Part shown: piece after piece, positions 53,058-61,151 of the stretch | Layout of the letters: each line of letters opens with the position of its first letter | How positions within the stretch are numbered: position 1 is the stretch's first letter | Origin: Cobetia amphilecti | GTDB lineage: Bacteria; Pseudomonadota; Gammaproteobacteria; Pseudomonadales; Halomonadaceae | Reading direction: 5' to 3' | Assembly: GCF_020217465.1 (NCBI RefSeq) | Contig: NZ_CP084115.1 | Coordinates: forward strand, 2,666,001-2,730,000 | Length of the DNA stretch: 64,000 bases | Notes under the pieces: generated by a model | Seen by the model: only the letters and a program-made list of their open reading frames with translations | Databases searched by the model: none | What the model was told of the DNA's origin: nothing | Program-made: the position numbers and the translations under genes

Positions 53058-54314
53058 ATGAGTGATAGCGAACACACGGAAGTGGCGGTGATCGGCGCAG
53101 GCGCCGTGGGTGTCGCCTGCGCCCTGTGGCTGCGGCGCAGCGGCCACGAGGTGACGATGATCGAACGCGAAGGCATCGCCAGCGGCACCTCATTCGGCAA
53201 TGCCAGTACCCTGGCGGATTACGGCTGCCTGCCCATCGCCCGTCCGGAAATCTGGCGCAGCATGCCGTCGCTGCTGCTGTCACCTGACTCGCCTTTCGTC
53301 ATCGACTGGAAATGCCTGCCCAGGCTCTCGCCCTGGTTGATGCGCTTCATGGGCCAGTGCAACGCCACTCGCTTTCGCGCCAACAGCGAGATACTGGCCC
53401 AGCTGCTCAGCCATACCTACACGGACTACCAGCCGCTGCTGGACGATGCCCCCGCCGCCGCCGCGATGATTCAGCGCAAGGGCTGTCTGTATGCCTACGG
53501 CAAGGCCGAGAACCTGCAGGCCGCACAGGGCGATATCCGACTGCGCGACCAGCTCGGCATCCACCAGCAGGTGCTGACGGCGGACGAGCTGATCGCGCTG
53601 GAACCGGCCATGGAAGGCCACACCGCGGGCGGCGTGCTGTTCCCCTCCTCCTGTCACCTCGATGACCCGCAGGTGTTCATCGACACCCTGGCCACCCCGC
53701 TGCGCGAAGAAGGCCGGATCGTCAGCGCCGAGGTCACCCGCCTGAGCCGACAGGCCTCCGGCATGCTGCTGGAGTACGCCGATGGCCGGCGACTCATGGC
53801 GGACAGAGTGGTGCTGGCAGCCGGGGCCTGGTCGGCACAGCTGGCGCGCCAGATCGGCGACCGGATTCCGCTGGATACCGAGCGTGGCTATCACGTCGAA
53901 TTCGATCTCGATCACTCGCCGCTCAACCGCCCGACCTGCCCGGTGGAAAGCGCCTTCTACATGACGCCACTGCACAGCGCCGAGGGTGCGCGCCTGCGCG
54001 TGGCCGGCACCGTGGAGCTGAGCTCGCTTGCGGGGCCGGCCAGCCCGGCCCGTTTCGACTATCTGGAAAGCCGGGTGCGCAAGGTGCTGGGCATTGATGC
54101 CCCGGTAGCCCGCCGCTGGCTGGGCTTTCGTCCCACCCTGCCCGATTCCGTGCCGGTGATCGGCCCGTCACCCAATGAGCCACGCGTGATCCATGCCTTT
54201 GGCCATCAGCATATCGGGATGACACTGGCAGGCGTGACTGGCCGCCTGGTCAGCGAATGTTTAGCCAAAGGCTCACCAGAGTGGATCGCGCCCTGCTCTG
54301 CGGCCCGATTTTGA
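53058..54314 (+). CDS. FAD-dependent amino-acid oxidoreductase (DadA-like)
   Basis: A 418-residue protein. The dinucleotide-binding motif VIGAGAVGVACALWL lies near the N-terminus, followed by TSFGNASTLADYG, the flavin-contact block of DadA-type D-amino-acid dehydrogenases. The C-terminal block is WLGFRPTLPDSVPVIGPSPN then HAFGHQHIGMTLA. AAGGTGAG precedes the ATG. The substrate may be a D-amino acid or a secondary amine such as hydroxyproline; the family does not decide this. It is last of the plus-strand group that begins with the aminotransferase, but 271 bp separate it from the previous gene. Confidence 0.87.
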   Translation: MSDSEHTEVAVIGAGAVGVACALWLRRSGHEVTMIEREGIASGTSFGNASTLADYGCLPIARPEIWRSMPSLLLSPDSPFVIDWKCLPRLSPWLMRFMGQCNATRFRANSEILAQLLSHTYTDYQPLLDDAPAAAAMIQRKGCLYAYGKAENLQAAQGDIRLRDQLGIHQQVLTADELIALEPAMEGHTAGGVLFPSSCHLDDPQVFIDTLATPLREEGRIVSAEVTRLSRQASGMLLEYADGRRLMADRVVLAAGAWSAQLARQIGDRIPLDTERGYHVEFDLDHSPLNRPTCPVESAFYMTPLHSAEGARLRVAGTVELSSLAGPASPARFDYLESRVRKVLGIDAPVARRWLGFRPTLPDSVPVIGPSPNEPRVIHAFGHQHIGMTLAGVTGRLVSECLAKGSPEWIAPCSAARF

Positions 54315-54328
54315 CACTCTGGGAGGAT

Positions 54329-55435
54329 TCACGAGGCATCCGCGATGCGGGTTCGACCGGAGGTCAGGCGCTCCAGCAACTGCTGCCACTCGCCGCACAG
54401 GGTGTCCGCATCGAAGCGCGCGGCATTGTCGCGTGCCAGCAGGGACATCTCGCTGCGGCGGGCTTCATCCGTGATCAGGTCACGGATCTCGCGCGCCAGT
54501 GCCTCATCGTCCTCGACATCCACCAGCACGCCGCTGCCGCCGGCCAGAATTTCGGCAGGCCCGGTCTCACAGTCTGTCGAGACCACCGGCAAGCCGAAGG
54601 ATTGCGCTTCCAGCAGGGTCATCGGCAGCCCCTCCCAGCGTGAGCTCATCACGTACAGCGCCGCCCGCTGATACTCCTTTTCCACCTGTGAGGTGCGGCC
54701 CACGAAGACGACGCTGTCACTCAGGCCCAGTGTCCAGGCCTGGGCCTTGAGGTCATTTTCGTCCTCGCCCCAGCCGACGATGCGCAGCCGCCAGTCAGGG
54801 TGGACCGACACGACCTTGTGCCAGGCGTTCAGCAGCACATCGAAGCCCTTCTGCTCCGTCAGGCGCCCGACGGCAAGCACGGTACGCGACGCTGCGTCCT
54901 CTTCACTAGGCTTGGGAAAGTGCGGTACCGGATTCCAGATCGCGCCGACCTTGTCGCGGATGCGATAGCGCGCTCGCCAGGCCTCGGCATCCCGCTCGGT
55001 GAGCACCACGATGGCGTCGGCCAGGCGCACGGCGGTCGAGCGCCCCACCGAACGCAGGCGTGAACCATGATCGGTGGCGAGGTTGAAATGCTCCCAGCAG
55101 ATGATCCGGGCGCGCTGGAACGGGGCCCACGGCGCACAGAAGGCAAACAGGATCGAATCCACCAGCACCACCACATCGGCCTGTTGATGGCGGACCTTGG
55201 TGAGCAACGCCGAACTGATTCCCAGAGAACGTCGGGCCCCGCCTCTGGCTTCCTTCAGATTCAGGCAACAGGTCGTGATGCTGTCCTCCAGGGAAAACGA
55301 ACTGGTCGCTGGCCCGAACAGACTCGCGATCATCACCTCATGACCCGAGCGCGCCAGTCCGCTGGCGATTTCGCATGTGACACGTTCCGTGCCTCCGTCG
55401 CTGGAAAGATTACCGACGACAAACAGAATCTTCAT
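54329..55435 (-). CDS. Glycosyltransferase family 4
   Basis: A 368-residue GT-B enzyme. The N-terminal domain starts ILFVVGNLSSDGGTERVTCE (glycine loop); the C-terminal domain has TVLAVGRLTEQKGFDVLLNA and SRWEGLPMTLLEAQSFGLPV, the EX7E nucleotide-sugar motif. I start at ATG 55435, matching the family; the frame is open 37 codons upstream across the terminator. It probably adds a hexose in the exopolysaccharide or O-antigen encoded here. Its stop is 14 bp from the convergent DadA-like gene. Confidence 0.9.
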   Translation of the reverse strand: MKILFVVGNLSSDGGTERVTCEIASGLARSGHEVMIASLFGPATSSFSLEDSITTCCLNLKEARGGARRSLGISSALLTKVRHQQADVVVLVDSILFAFCAPWAPFQRARIICWEHFNLATDHGSRLRSVGRSTAVRLADAIVVLTERDAEAWRARYRIRDKVGAIWNPVPHFPKPSEEDAASRTVLAVGRLTEQKGFDVLLNAWHKVVSVHPDWRLRIVGWGEDENDLKAQAWTLGLSDSVVFVGRTSQVEKEYQRAALYVMSSRWEGLPMTLLEAQSFGLPVVSTDCETGPAEILAGGSGVLVDVEDDEALAREIRDLITDEARRSEMSLLARDNAARFDADTLCGEWQQLLERLTSGRTRIADAS

Positions 55436-55532
55436 TGGCTCATGCGCTCCACAGGGAAATGCTCGCCGCGAGGCAGCCGACCGCAGGCGCGATATCGCCT
55501 TGCTTTGATCGAAATGCTCAACTGCGGCGCAG

Positions 55533-55566
55533 AAAAAACCCGCCACCGACGAGGGTCGATGGCGGG
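55533..55566 (-). terminator. Terminator ~100 bp upstream of the GT4 start
   Basis: On the minus strand CCCGCCATCGAC pairs with GTCGGTGGCGGG (two mismatches) around CCTC and is followed by TTTTTT. It would stop transcripts arriving from the upstream minus-strand polysaccharide genes, so the GT4 gene at 54329 probably has its own promoter between 55435 and 55533, or is controlled by attenuation. Confidence 0.85.
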
Positions 55567-56096
55567 AGATAGGGGGTATGACATGAAGCGGTCCGATCTA
55601 ATGCAGAACGCTAATGCAGAATGCTAGCGCAGGAACGGTTGCGCAAAACGGCTGACAGCAAGGCTACCGGCGGTCAGCACCTCTGGACTGCTTCATGAAG
55701 AAAAATGTGTCAGGCATTTTTTGGAAAGACGGTACGTCAGCAAGACAGCACGTTAGAAAGCTAAAGCGCCAGCAAGACAGCGCGTCAGCAGGACAACACG
55801 GCAAGAGGAGCGTGCGCGGTAAGCGGGCACGGGGAGCTAGTACGAAAAGCGAGCTCGGAAAGCGAGTTCGAAAAGCGAGAGTGGCAAGCAGCCTGAGCGC
55901 TGAACGAACACTGCTAGGCATCATGCGAGATGCCAGCTCAACGCGTCTTGCCCACCCCCGCCTTCTGAGAAGCACGCTTGTCCTGAATCATGGTGAGCGT
56001 ACAACGCGCGCCGTGGCATGGGTGATGAAAAGATAAATCCAATGCCGGCGCGCCAGGCTCAGCTCGATAGTTCAATGCTGGCACCTGAAGACAGGA
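55567..56096. other. 530-bp spacer with short tandem repeats, no clear gene
   Basis: It contains three 13-bp units at 55845-55883 (AAAAGCGAGCTCG, GAAAGCGAGTTCG, AAAAGCGAGAGTG) and a duplicated GCCAGCAAGACAGC-type motif (55736-55795). A 103-codon minus-strand frame (55664-55975) is Arg/Leu/Cys-biased and unlikely to be a gene. Confidence 0.55.
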
Positions 56097-56342
56097 TCAG
56101 CGGTCAGCCAACGGGTGCGACGACTCAGCGTCCTGCTGGCTCGTCCGGCTGGCAGTGATGGCTTCAGTCGAGACGCGATGGATGATGCCGCAGTCTTCAC
56201 AGTGATAGAGCGGCGCCTTGCCGGCCAGTCGCTGCCACCAATGGCGTTTTACGCGATGTACGCTGGCGCCCCCGCATTGGGCGCAGAAACGATATCCACT
56301 CATGACGACATTCTGCTCTCTGTTGATGGTGTTCACGGGCAT
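56097..56342 (-). CDS. Small zinc-ribbon protein in the polysaccharide region
   Basis: 81 residues from ATG 56342 (AAGGGAAGG just upstream). CAQC and CEDC form a zinc ribbon around a basic hairpin (HRVKRHWWQRLAGKAPLYHC), followed by a polar tail. The frame continues upstream to a TTG at 56576 through a polar region that could be coding; the start is therefore uncertain. I do not recognise a specific family. It resembles in plan the zinc-ribbon protein at 29860-30105. Confidence 0.55.
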   Translation of the reverse strand: MPVNTINREQNVVMSGYRFCAQCGGASVHRVKRHWWQRLAGKAPLYHCEDCGIIHRVSTEAITASRTSQQDAESSHPLADR

Positions 56343-56593
56343 CCTTCCCTTTGATAACGATCGATCGCGTTCCAGCGAGACGGCCTGTTCAGCGACACGC
56401 GGTGTGTCATTGCCAGAAGAAGCACTGTCCCGACCGATTGAGCTCTCCAGGCAGGCGCCTGTCACTCTCACTCGCGGGGCCATTATGCGCGTTAAATCCA
56501 GCAGCAGTTCCTGATATTTGCCCAACTGTCGAGAACGATTTTCTTCATCTTCCTGACGAAAATCCAACGGTGTCAATGTGTTAGCGCCCCGCC

Positions 56594-57760
56594 TCAGGCG
56601 GTAGCGAGTACTGACTTACGCAACTCGATATCCAGTGTGTGCTGCAGACAGCCCAGATAGGCACGCACCACGATCTGCTGATCAAATTCATGTTCGATAC
56701 GCACGCGTGCCGCCTGCCCCGCCTCCATCAATGCCGCATGCGGCATGTCCAGACAGCCCTGCATCTGCTGCTCAAGAGACTCGACATTGGCCGCTTCGCA
56801 CAGCCAGCCAGTGACGCCGGGATTGACCGAGCTGCGACAGCCCGGCACATCACTGACGATCGCCGGACGCCCCATCGAGGCCGCCTCCAGTACCGTGCGC
56901 GGCATGCCTTCCCGGTACGACGGCAGCACCAGCACATTGGCCTCGGCCAGGAAGGGGCGCACATCCCGCTGTTCGCCCAGGTAGTGCAACACGCCGCGCT
57001 CGCGCCAGGCAGCGATTTCCTCATCGCTGATCGCGGTGCGATTGCTGATTCCCGACGGGCCGATCAACCAGAAGCGTGCCTGCGGATAACGCTCATGCAG
57101 ACGCTCGGCCGCCGTCACGTATTCCCGCACCCCCTTGTCGCCGATCAGGCGTGCGACCATCACGAAGGTCAGCGGTGGCGTCTGCGGTTGCGGCGCAAAG
57201 GCGAAGCGTTGCGGGTCGATACCGGCGCCGGGCAGCACGACAGACGGCGTGGACTTCTGCAGCCCGAGGCGCATGAACAGGCGTTGGTCATCGCGGTTCT
57301 CGAAGAACACGCAACGCGCGCCACGGTTGGCGAAGCCATACAGCGCACGCACGCGACGAAACAGCCAGCTGTCATGTATGAAGGCGGTGCCCAACCCCGA
57401 GACGTTGTTGGTATAGGGGATCTTGAGCAGCCGACACGCCAGCCCCGAATAGACATTGGCCTTGATGGTGAAGTTGAGAACATAGCGTGGCTTGAGTTTC
57501 AGCAATGTCCCCAGCAGCGCCAGCAGGCTCTTGCCCTCACCGATCAGCGAGGTCCCCTTGCCTTCCATGCCCAGCGCACGATGCTCGACCCTGAGCTCGT
57601 CCACCAGGTACGCGCTATGCGCATCGGTGGGCGCAAGGCACACCACGCGATAACCCGAATCACGCAGCCCTTCGATGACGCCGCGATGGAAGTTGTAGAG
57701 AAAGAACGACGAGTTGGAGACCAGCACCACCGTGGAGGGCTGTGCGTCACGTGTTGGCAT
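56594..57760 (-). CDS. Glycosyltransferase family 4
   Basis: A 388-residue GT-B enzyme. The N-domain starts VVLVSNSSFFLYNFHRGVIE; NVYSGLACRLLKIPYTNNVS and GLGTAFI form the acceptor region typical of PglA/WbnH-like N-acetylgalactosaminyl- or glucosyltransferases. The C-domain has TFVMVARLIGDKGVREYVTA and VLVLPSYREGMPRTVLEAAS with the EX7E motif. ATG 57760 follows AAGGA; the open frame beyond it is unsupported. It acts at the cytoplasmic face on lipid-linked sugar. Confidence 0.9.
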   Translation of the reverse strand: MPTRDAQPSTVVLVSNSSFFLYNFHRGVIEGLRDSGYRVVCLAPTDAHSAYLVDELRVEHRALGMEGKGTSLIGEGKSLLALLGTLLKLKPRYVLNFTIKANVYSGLACRLLKIPYTNNVSGLGTAFIHDSWLFRRVRALYGFANRGARCVFFENRDDQRLFMRLGLQKSTPSVVLPGAGIDPQRFAFAPQPQTPPLTFVMVARLIGDKGVREYVTAAERLHERYPQARFWLIGPSGISNRTAISDEEIAAWRERGVLHYLGEQRDVRPFLAEANVLVLPSYREGMPRTVLEAASMGRPAIVSDVPGCRSSVNPGVTGWLCEAANVESLEQQMQGCLDMPHAALMEAGQAARVRIEHEFDQQIVVRAYLGCLQHTLDIELRKSVLATA

Positions 57761-57922
57761 GGGGCATTCCTTGCGTGTCATGCGAAGAAGAACATGCGCG
57801 AGCATGAGCCCGCGCGACCGGAAGCATCCGGGAGAGAAACCTTGAATAAGGGGAGCCATCGACAAGAGAAACGATCGAGAAGCGACACCAGCGCGAAAGG
57901 GAAGACGTCGTGGCTCGGGCCG

Positions 57923-57996
57923 GCAACTCGGTCCAGCAATTCGGTCCAGAAACCCAGTCCAGCAACTCGTTCCAGCAGGTCAGTCCAGCAACGCAG
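57923..57996. repeat. 13-bp tandem repeats running across the polymerase stop codon
   Basis: Units GCAACTCGGTCCA, GCAATTCGGTCCA, GAAACCCAGTCCA, GCAACTCGTTCCA and GCAGGTCAGTCCA, then a partial GCAACGCAG. The fifth and sixth units cover the last codons and stop of the minus-strand membrane protein gene (57980). Confidence 0.85.
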
Positions 57997-59098
57997 GCCG
58001 GCGTTGCTGCTGCCACAGACGCACCAGCCCTGTGTCATGCGCCATGCACACCACATAGATGACCAGGAACGGGAAGCGATAGCGCACCGCGGTGCCGTAG
58101 TTGAAGACGACGAGTCCATAGATGGTGAAGGCGCCGATCAGATACAGCAGCCAGAAGAGCGTCTTCTCACGCTGGACCTGCCAGCACTTGAGGGTCAGCC
58201 AGACGAGGAAGGCGACCACCAGCAGGTTCTCTCCCGACTGGATCAACTGCAGCACATTGGCGGCTTCCCAGGGCAACGGCTTGATCAGGAAATAGAGCGC
58301 GCCCTGGATCCCCGTCACCACGAAGTCCCCGAAGCCCTGAATGACCTCTACATCCTCGATCTTGCCGCCATCCTCCAGATACATGGCCGCGCGGAAGAAG
58401 TTGATCTGGTCCACCGCCAGCGGATAGATGACCAGCACACTGGCGGCCAGGCCGACCAGCAACCAGCAGAATCGCTTGGTCGACAGGCCCTGACGGCTGA
58501 CGTCGTAGAGGAGATAGATGCCGAGGAAGATCAGCATGATCAGAGCGTTCTGGAACTTGATGATCCATAACGGCAACAGGAAGATCACCGCCCACATCGG
58601 CCGGCGTTCGATGGCCAGCAGGAAGCTGCCCAGCATGAAGCCGGTGACCAGGGTGTCGCGCAGACTCAGTGAGCTGTAGAGCACCAGGCTCGGGTAGCAC
58701 AGCACGAACAGCAGTACCGCGTGGGAGATGATGCCGCGGCGAATCAGCACCATCAGCGCGCCGATATAGAGGAACTTGTTGAAGAAGCCCAGGCTGGTGA
58801 TGGTTTCCGCCAGCGGCAACGGCAACAGCGCCAGAAATCCCGACGAGACCGAGACGGTCAGGGAGTGGTCCATCGCTCCCCAGTCCATGCTGCGCATGGC
58901 CAATACCTGCTCCCAGTAGCGGAACTGGTCCGGCATGTACTCGGCATCGAACAGCACATTGTTCAACAGGTACGGCACCGCACTGCTCAGACTCAGGATG
59001 ATCGCGACATTGCGCGTCACCCAACCACGCAGAAAGCCCACCATCACCAGTACCAGACAGACGAGCAGGTTGGGCAGGTCGAGCAGAATGTGTTCCAT
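57980..59098 (-). CDS. Wzy-like polysaccharide polymerase / EpsG-like membrane protein
   Basis: A 372-residue integral membrane protein with about 9-10 helices. FRYWEQVLAMRS near the N-terminus, SLRDTLVTGFMLGSFLLAIE with the conserved R-D in a loop, and a late NYGTAVRYRFPFLVIYVVCM (aromatic/Arg pair) match the EpsG/Wzy type. It would polymerise repeat units on the periplasmic side. It lies 8 bp after the small glycosyltransferase-like gene, so the two are in one operon. Confidence 0.8.
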   Translation of the reverse strand: MEHILLDLPNLLVCLVLVMVGFLRGWVTRNVAIILSLSSAVPYLLNNVLFDAEYMPDQFRYWEQVLAMRSMDWGAMDHSLTVSVSSGFLALLPLPLAETITSLGFFNKFLYIGALMVLIRRGIISHAVLLFVLCYPSLVLYSSLSLRDTLVTGFMLGSFLLAIERRPMWAVIFLLPLWIIKFQNALIMLIFLGIYLLYDVSRQGLSTKRFCWLLVGLAASVLVIYPLAVDQINFFRAAMYLEDGGKIEDVEVIQGFGDFVVTGIQGALYFLIKPLPWEAANVLQLIQSGENLLVVAFLVWLTLKCWQVQREKTLFWLLYLIGAFTIYGLVVFNYGTAVRYRFPFLVIYVVCMAHDTGLVRLWQQQRRPALLD

Positions 59099-59106
59099 GG
59101 AAAGAC

Positions 59107-59904
59107 TTATTCTCGTGCGCCGCTGTTGGCCAGTTCGGCCTGCAGACTGGCGGATGACATGAGGGGCGCGGACGCGTCGGTATCAGCGCTGGTGGCCTGC
59201 CGACTCACCACGCCAGAGGTATCGAGGGACGGCGAGGACTGCGCGAGGCCAGCCGCAGCTCCCCCACTGCTGACCTGCCAGCTTTGGGATGAGAAGGGTG
59301 ACGCGCCCTCGACCTCGGCTGCTGACAGCATCAACGACAGGCACTGCATCAATTGATGCTCGCTCAGCGCGCCCGTCTCCTCATCAGGGGCCAACGGCAA
59401 CGTCACGACTCGCGCTGCCTCAATTCCGCCCTCGTGGCGTGCCTGGCAGCCGGCTTCATCGCTTTCGACCAGCACCAGTGCCGCATGCGGATACGTGAGC
59501 GCCATCCGGCGCCTCAGGCCCCGCGCCTTGCTGCCCGCCGCCACCAGTTCACTGGCCGGTGTCACGGCATGGTGCGCAATAACCGGCACGCGCCAACGAT
59601 CCAGACGGCGCGCCTTGAGCGCATTGAGGTTGGCTTCCAGGCCGCTGGACAACAGGACACACGGACGATGACGCGCCAGATAGCGTGTCAGGGCTAGCAC
59701 GCCCGTCAACTCAGTGTGCACGCCCAGCTCTACCAGCCGCACCCCATGTGCCAGACCTTCGATCAACTCCTCATGGGCCTGGGGCACGATGAGGTCCACC
59801 TCGTGACCCAGGCGCGTCAGCCCCGCCGCCAACGCCAGCATCTGGCGAGTCTCGAGGGTCATCTGCCGTGCCACGACCAAAAGCGCCATCCGATGCGTCT
59901 TCAT
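59107..59904 (-). CDS. Glycosyltransferase-like protein with only the N-terminal GT-B half
   Basis: 265 residues from ATG 59904 (AAGGAG at 6-7 nt). Residues 1-160 are a GT4-type acceptor domain (TLETRQMLALAAGLTRLGHE, LLSSGLEANLNALKARRLDR, VIAHHAVTPASEL). The nucleotide-sugar-binding C-domain and EX7E motif are missing; instead there is a Ser/Ala/Gly-rich low-complexity tail of about 80 residues. It is therefore either a degenerate enzyme or a partner subunit that needs another protein for donor binding. No frameshift is seen within the gene. Confidence 0.75.
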   Translation of the reverse strand: MKTHRMALLVVARQMTLETRQMLALAAGLTRLGHEVDLIVPQAHEELIEGLAHGVRLVELGVHTELTGVLALTRYLARHRPCVLLSSGLEANLNALKARRLDRWRVPVIAHHAVTPASELVAAGSKARGLRRRMALTYPHAALVLVESDEAGCQARHEGGIEAARVVTLPLAPDEETGALSEHQLMQCLSLMLSAAEVEGASPFSSQSWQVSSGGAAAGLAQSSPSLDTSGVVSRQATSADTDASAPLMSSASLQAELANSGARE

Positions 59905-60018
59905 TGCCACTCCTTCGCCAGTGTTAGCCTTGAGCCAGGCTTGATCGAGTCAATTCACGATGACCGCCATGCCATCTGCACATGGCGATCGACGTCAGCC
60001 CCACTTCCTTCGGTGCGT

Positions 60019-61008
60019 TCAGGCCAGCCGCTGATAGACACTGCGCGCCTGGCGGGCCAGCGGCGCCGGCAACCAGGTCACGACCCGGCGCGCCATGCGC
60101 TTGAACGTGCACACCAGCACCTGGCCCTTCTTCTGCGCTGACATCGAGGCCCACTCGGGGGTCATCATCTGGTGGGCGTCCACGCAATAGACGGGCCTGC
60201 CGGTCATGCGCGTGATGTTGGTGGCCTGCCCCACTTCGCTTTCGATGAACAGGCGACAGCCGGAGTCACGGTAGTAATCCGCCTTGTGACTCGAATGGCG
60301 ATTCTGACGCAGCCGCTCTTCCTTGCTGGGCAGGTCGAGCATGATCAGGTGGTCATACTCGACACCGTGCCGGGCCAGCCAGGCGGTCGTCTCGGGACGA
60401 TATTTTTCCAGCCGGTTGGTGACCAGCGAGTGCACACGGTAGGTCGGGATATGCAGAGGTGCCGCGTTGGTCAGGAAGTCGCGATAGCGCGGGCCGTCAT
60501 CGTTCTGCTCAGGCGTCGGATCGAGGCACAGCACGCCATCGATATCCAGGCAGCTATCGGCCAGCGCCGGGTGATGAAACAGATTCCACTGGAAGGCACG
60601 CGGGTGCTCAAGCTCGACCAGATACATGTCCACCCCCACCACCGGTGCCGGGTTGGCATAGATGACGCAGGTGGTGATGTCACAGGGGCATTCTTGCGGA
60701 ATGCGCGCCAGGGAGGCCTTGAGCGAGGCCCCACTGTTGAAACTGTCGTCGACCAGCAGCACACGCTGATTTTCCCAGGCGCTCTGCGCCGCCCCCCGGA
60801 CCTTGCGCGTCATTCCCTTGCCGGGCGAGCCGTTGGCGATGAAGGTGTCGAGATCCGTGCAGGCCCGATTGAGCATGGCGCTGATCATGTAGGCCGGCAC
60901 CATTCCACTGCGCGGGATCCCGACGATCAGATCGAAATTCCCGGCCTGCAGGCGCGACAACTGTCTGGCGATATCCGAACTCAGGTCGGCGTAACTGCGA
61001 TAATTCAT
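60019..61008 (-). CDS. Phosphoribosyltransferase domain fused to a HAD-like domain
   Basis: 329 residues from ATG 61008 (GGGGA upstream). Residues ~10-135 are a type I phosphoribosyltransferase: FDLIVGIPRSGMVPAYMIS and the PRPP loop VLLVDDSFNSGAS at 83-95. Residues ~150-280 look like a HAD phosphatase: SCLDIDGVLCLDPT (Asp155, Asp157), LVTNR (motif II), KADYYRD (Lys) and RLFIESEVGQA (acidic motif). The last ~45 residues are basic. Such proteins occur in capsule and exopolysaccharide loci, but their reaction is not established. It lies between glycosyltransferase genes on the same strand with 110-140-bp gaps. Confidence 0.8.
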   Translation of the reverse strand: MNYRSYADLSSDIARQLSRLQAGNFDLIVGIPRSGMVPAYMISAMLNRACTDLDTFIANGSPGKGMTRKVRGAAQSAWENQRVLLVDDSFNSGASLKASLARIPQECPCDITTCVIYANPAPVVGVDMYLVELEHPRAFQWNLFHHPALADSCLDIDGVLCLDPTPEQNDDGPRYRDFLTNAAPLHIPTYRVHSLVTNRLEKYRPETTAWLARHGVEYDHLIMLDLPSKEERLRQNRHSSHKADYYRDSGCRLFIESEVGQATNITRMTGRPVYCVDAHQMMTPEWASMSAQKKGQVLVCTFKRMARRVVTWLPAPLARQARSVYQRLA

Positions 61009-61151
61009 GTTGCGGTCCCCTTGCGACTCACGACGGCCCAAGGCCGATATCCTTCGCGCTTTTGTGTGTTGCAGCGCTTTTTTGATGTTATTGACGACGT
61101 CCTGTCATCAAACGCTTCTCTCGCCATCATCCCCCCGATAACCGGGGGCAT

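Noticed and set aside
55664-55975. 103-codon minus-strand frame in the polysaccharide spacer
   Set aside because: Leu/Arg/Cys-rich product created by tandem repeats; no ribosome site or family resemblance.
56639-58570. 643-codon plus-strand frame opposite GT4 and the polymerase-like gene
   Set aside because: Spans two real genes and the tandem repeats between them; composition is His/Gln/Arg-biased.
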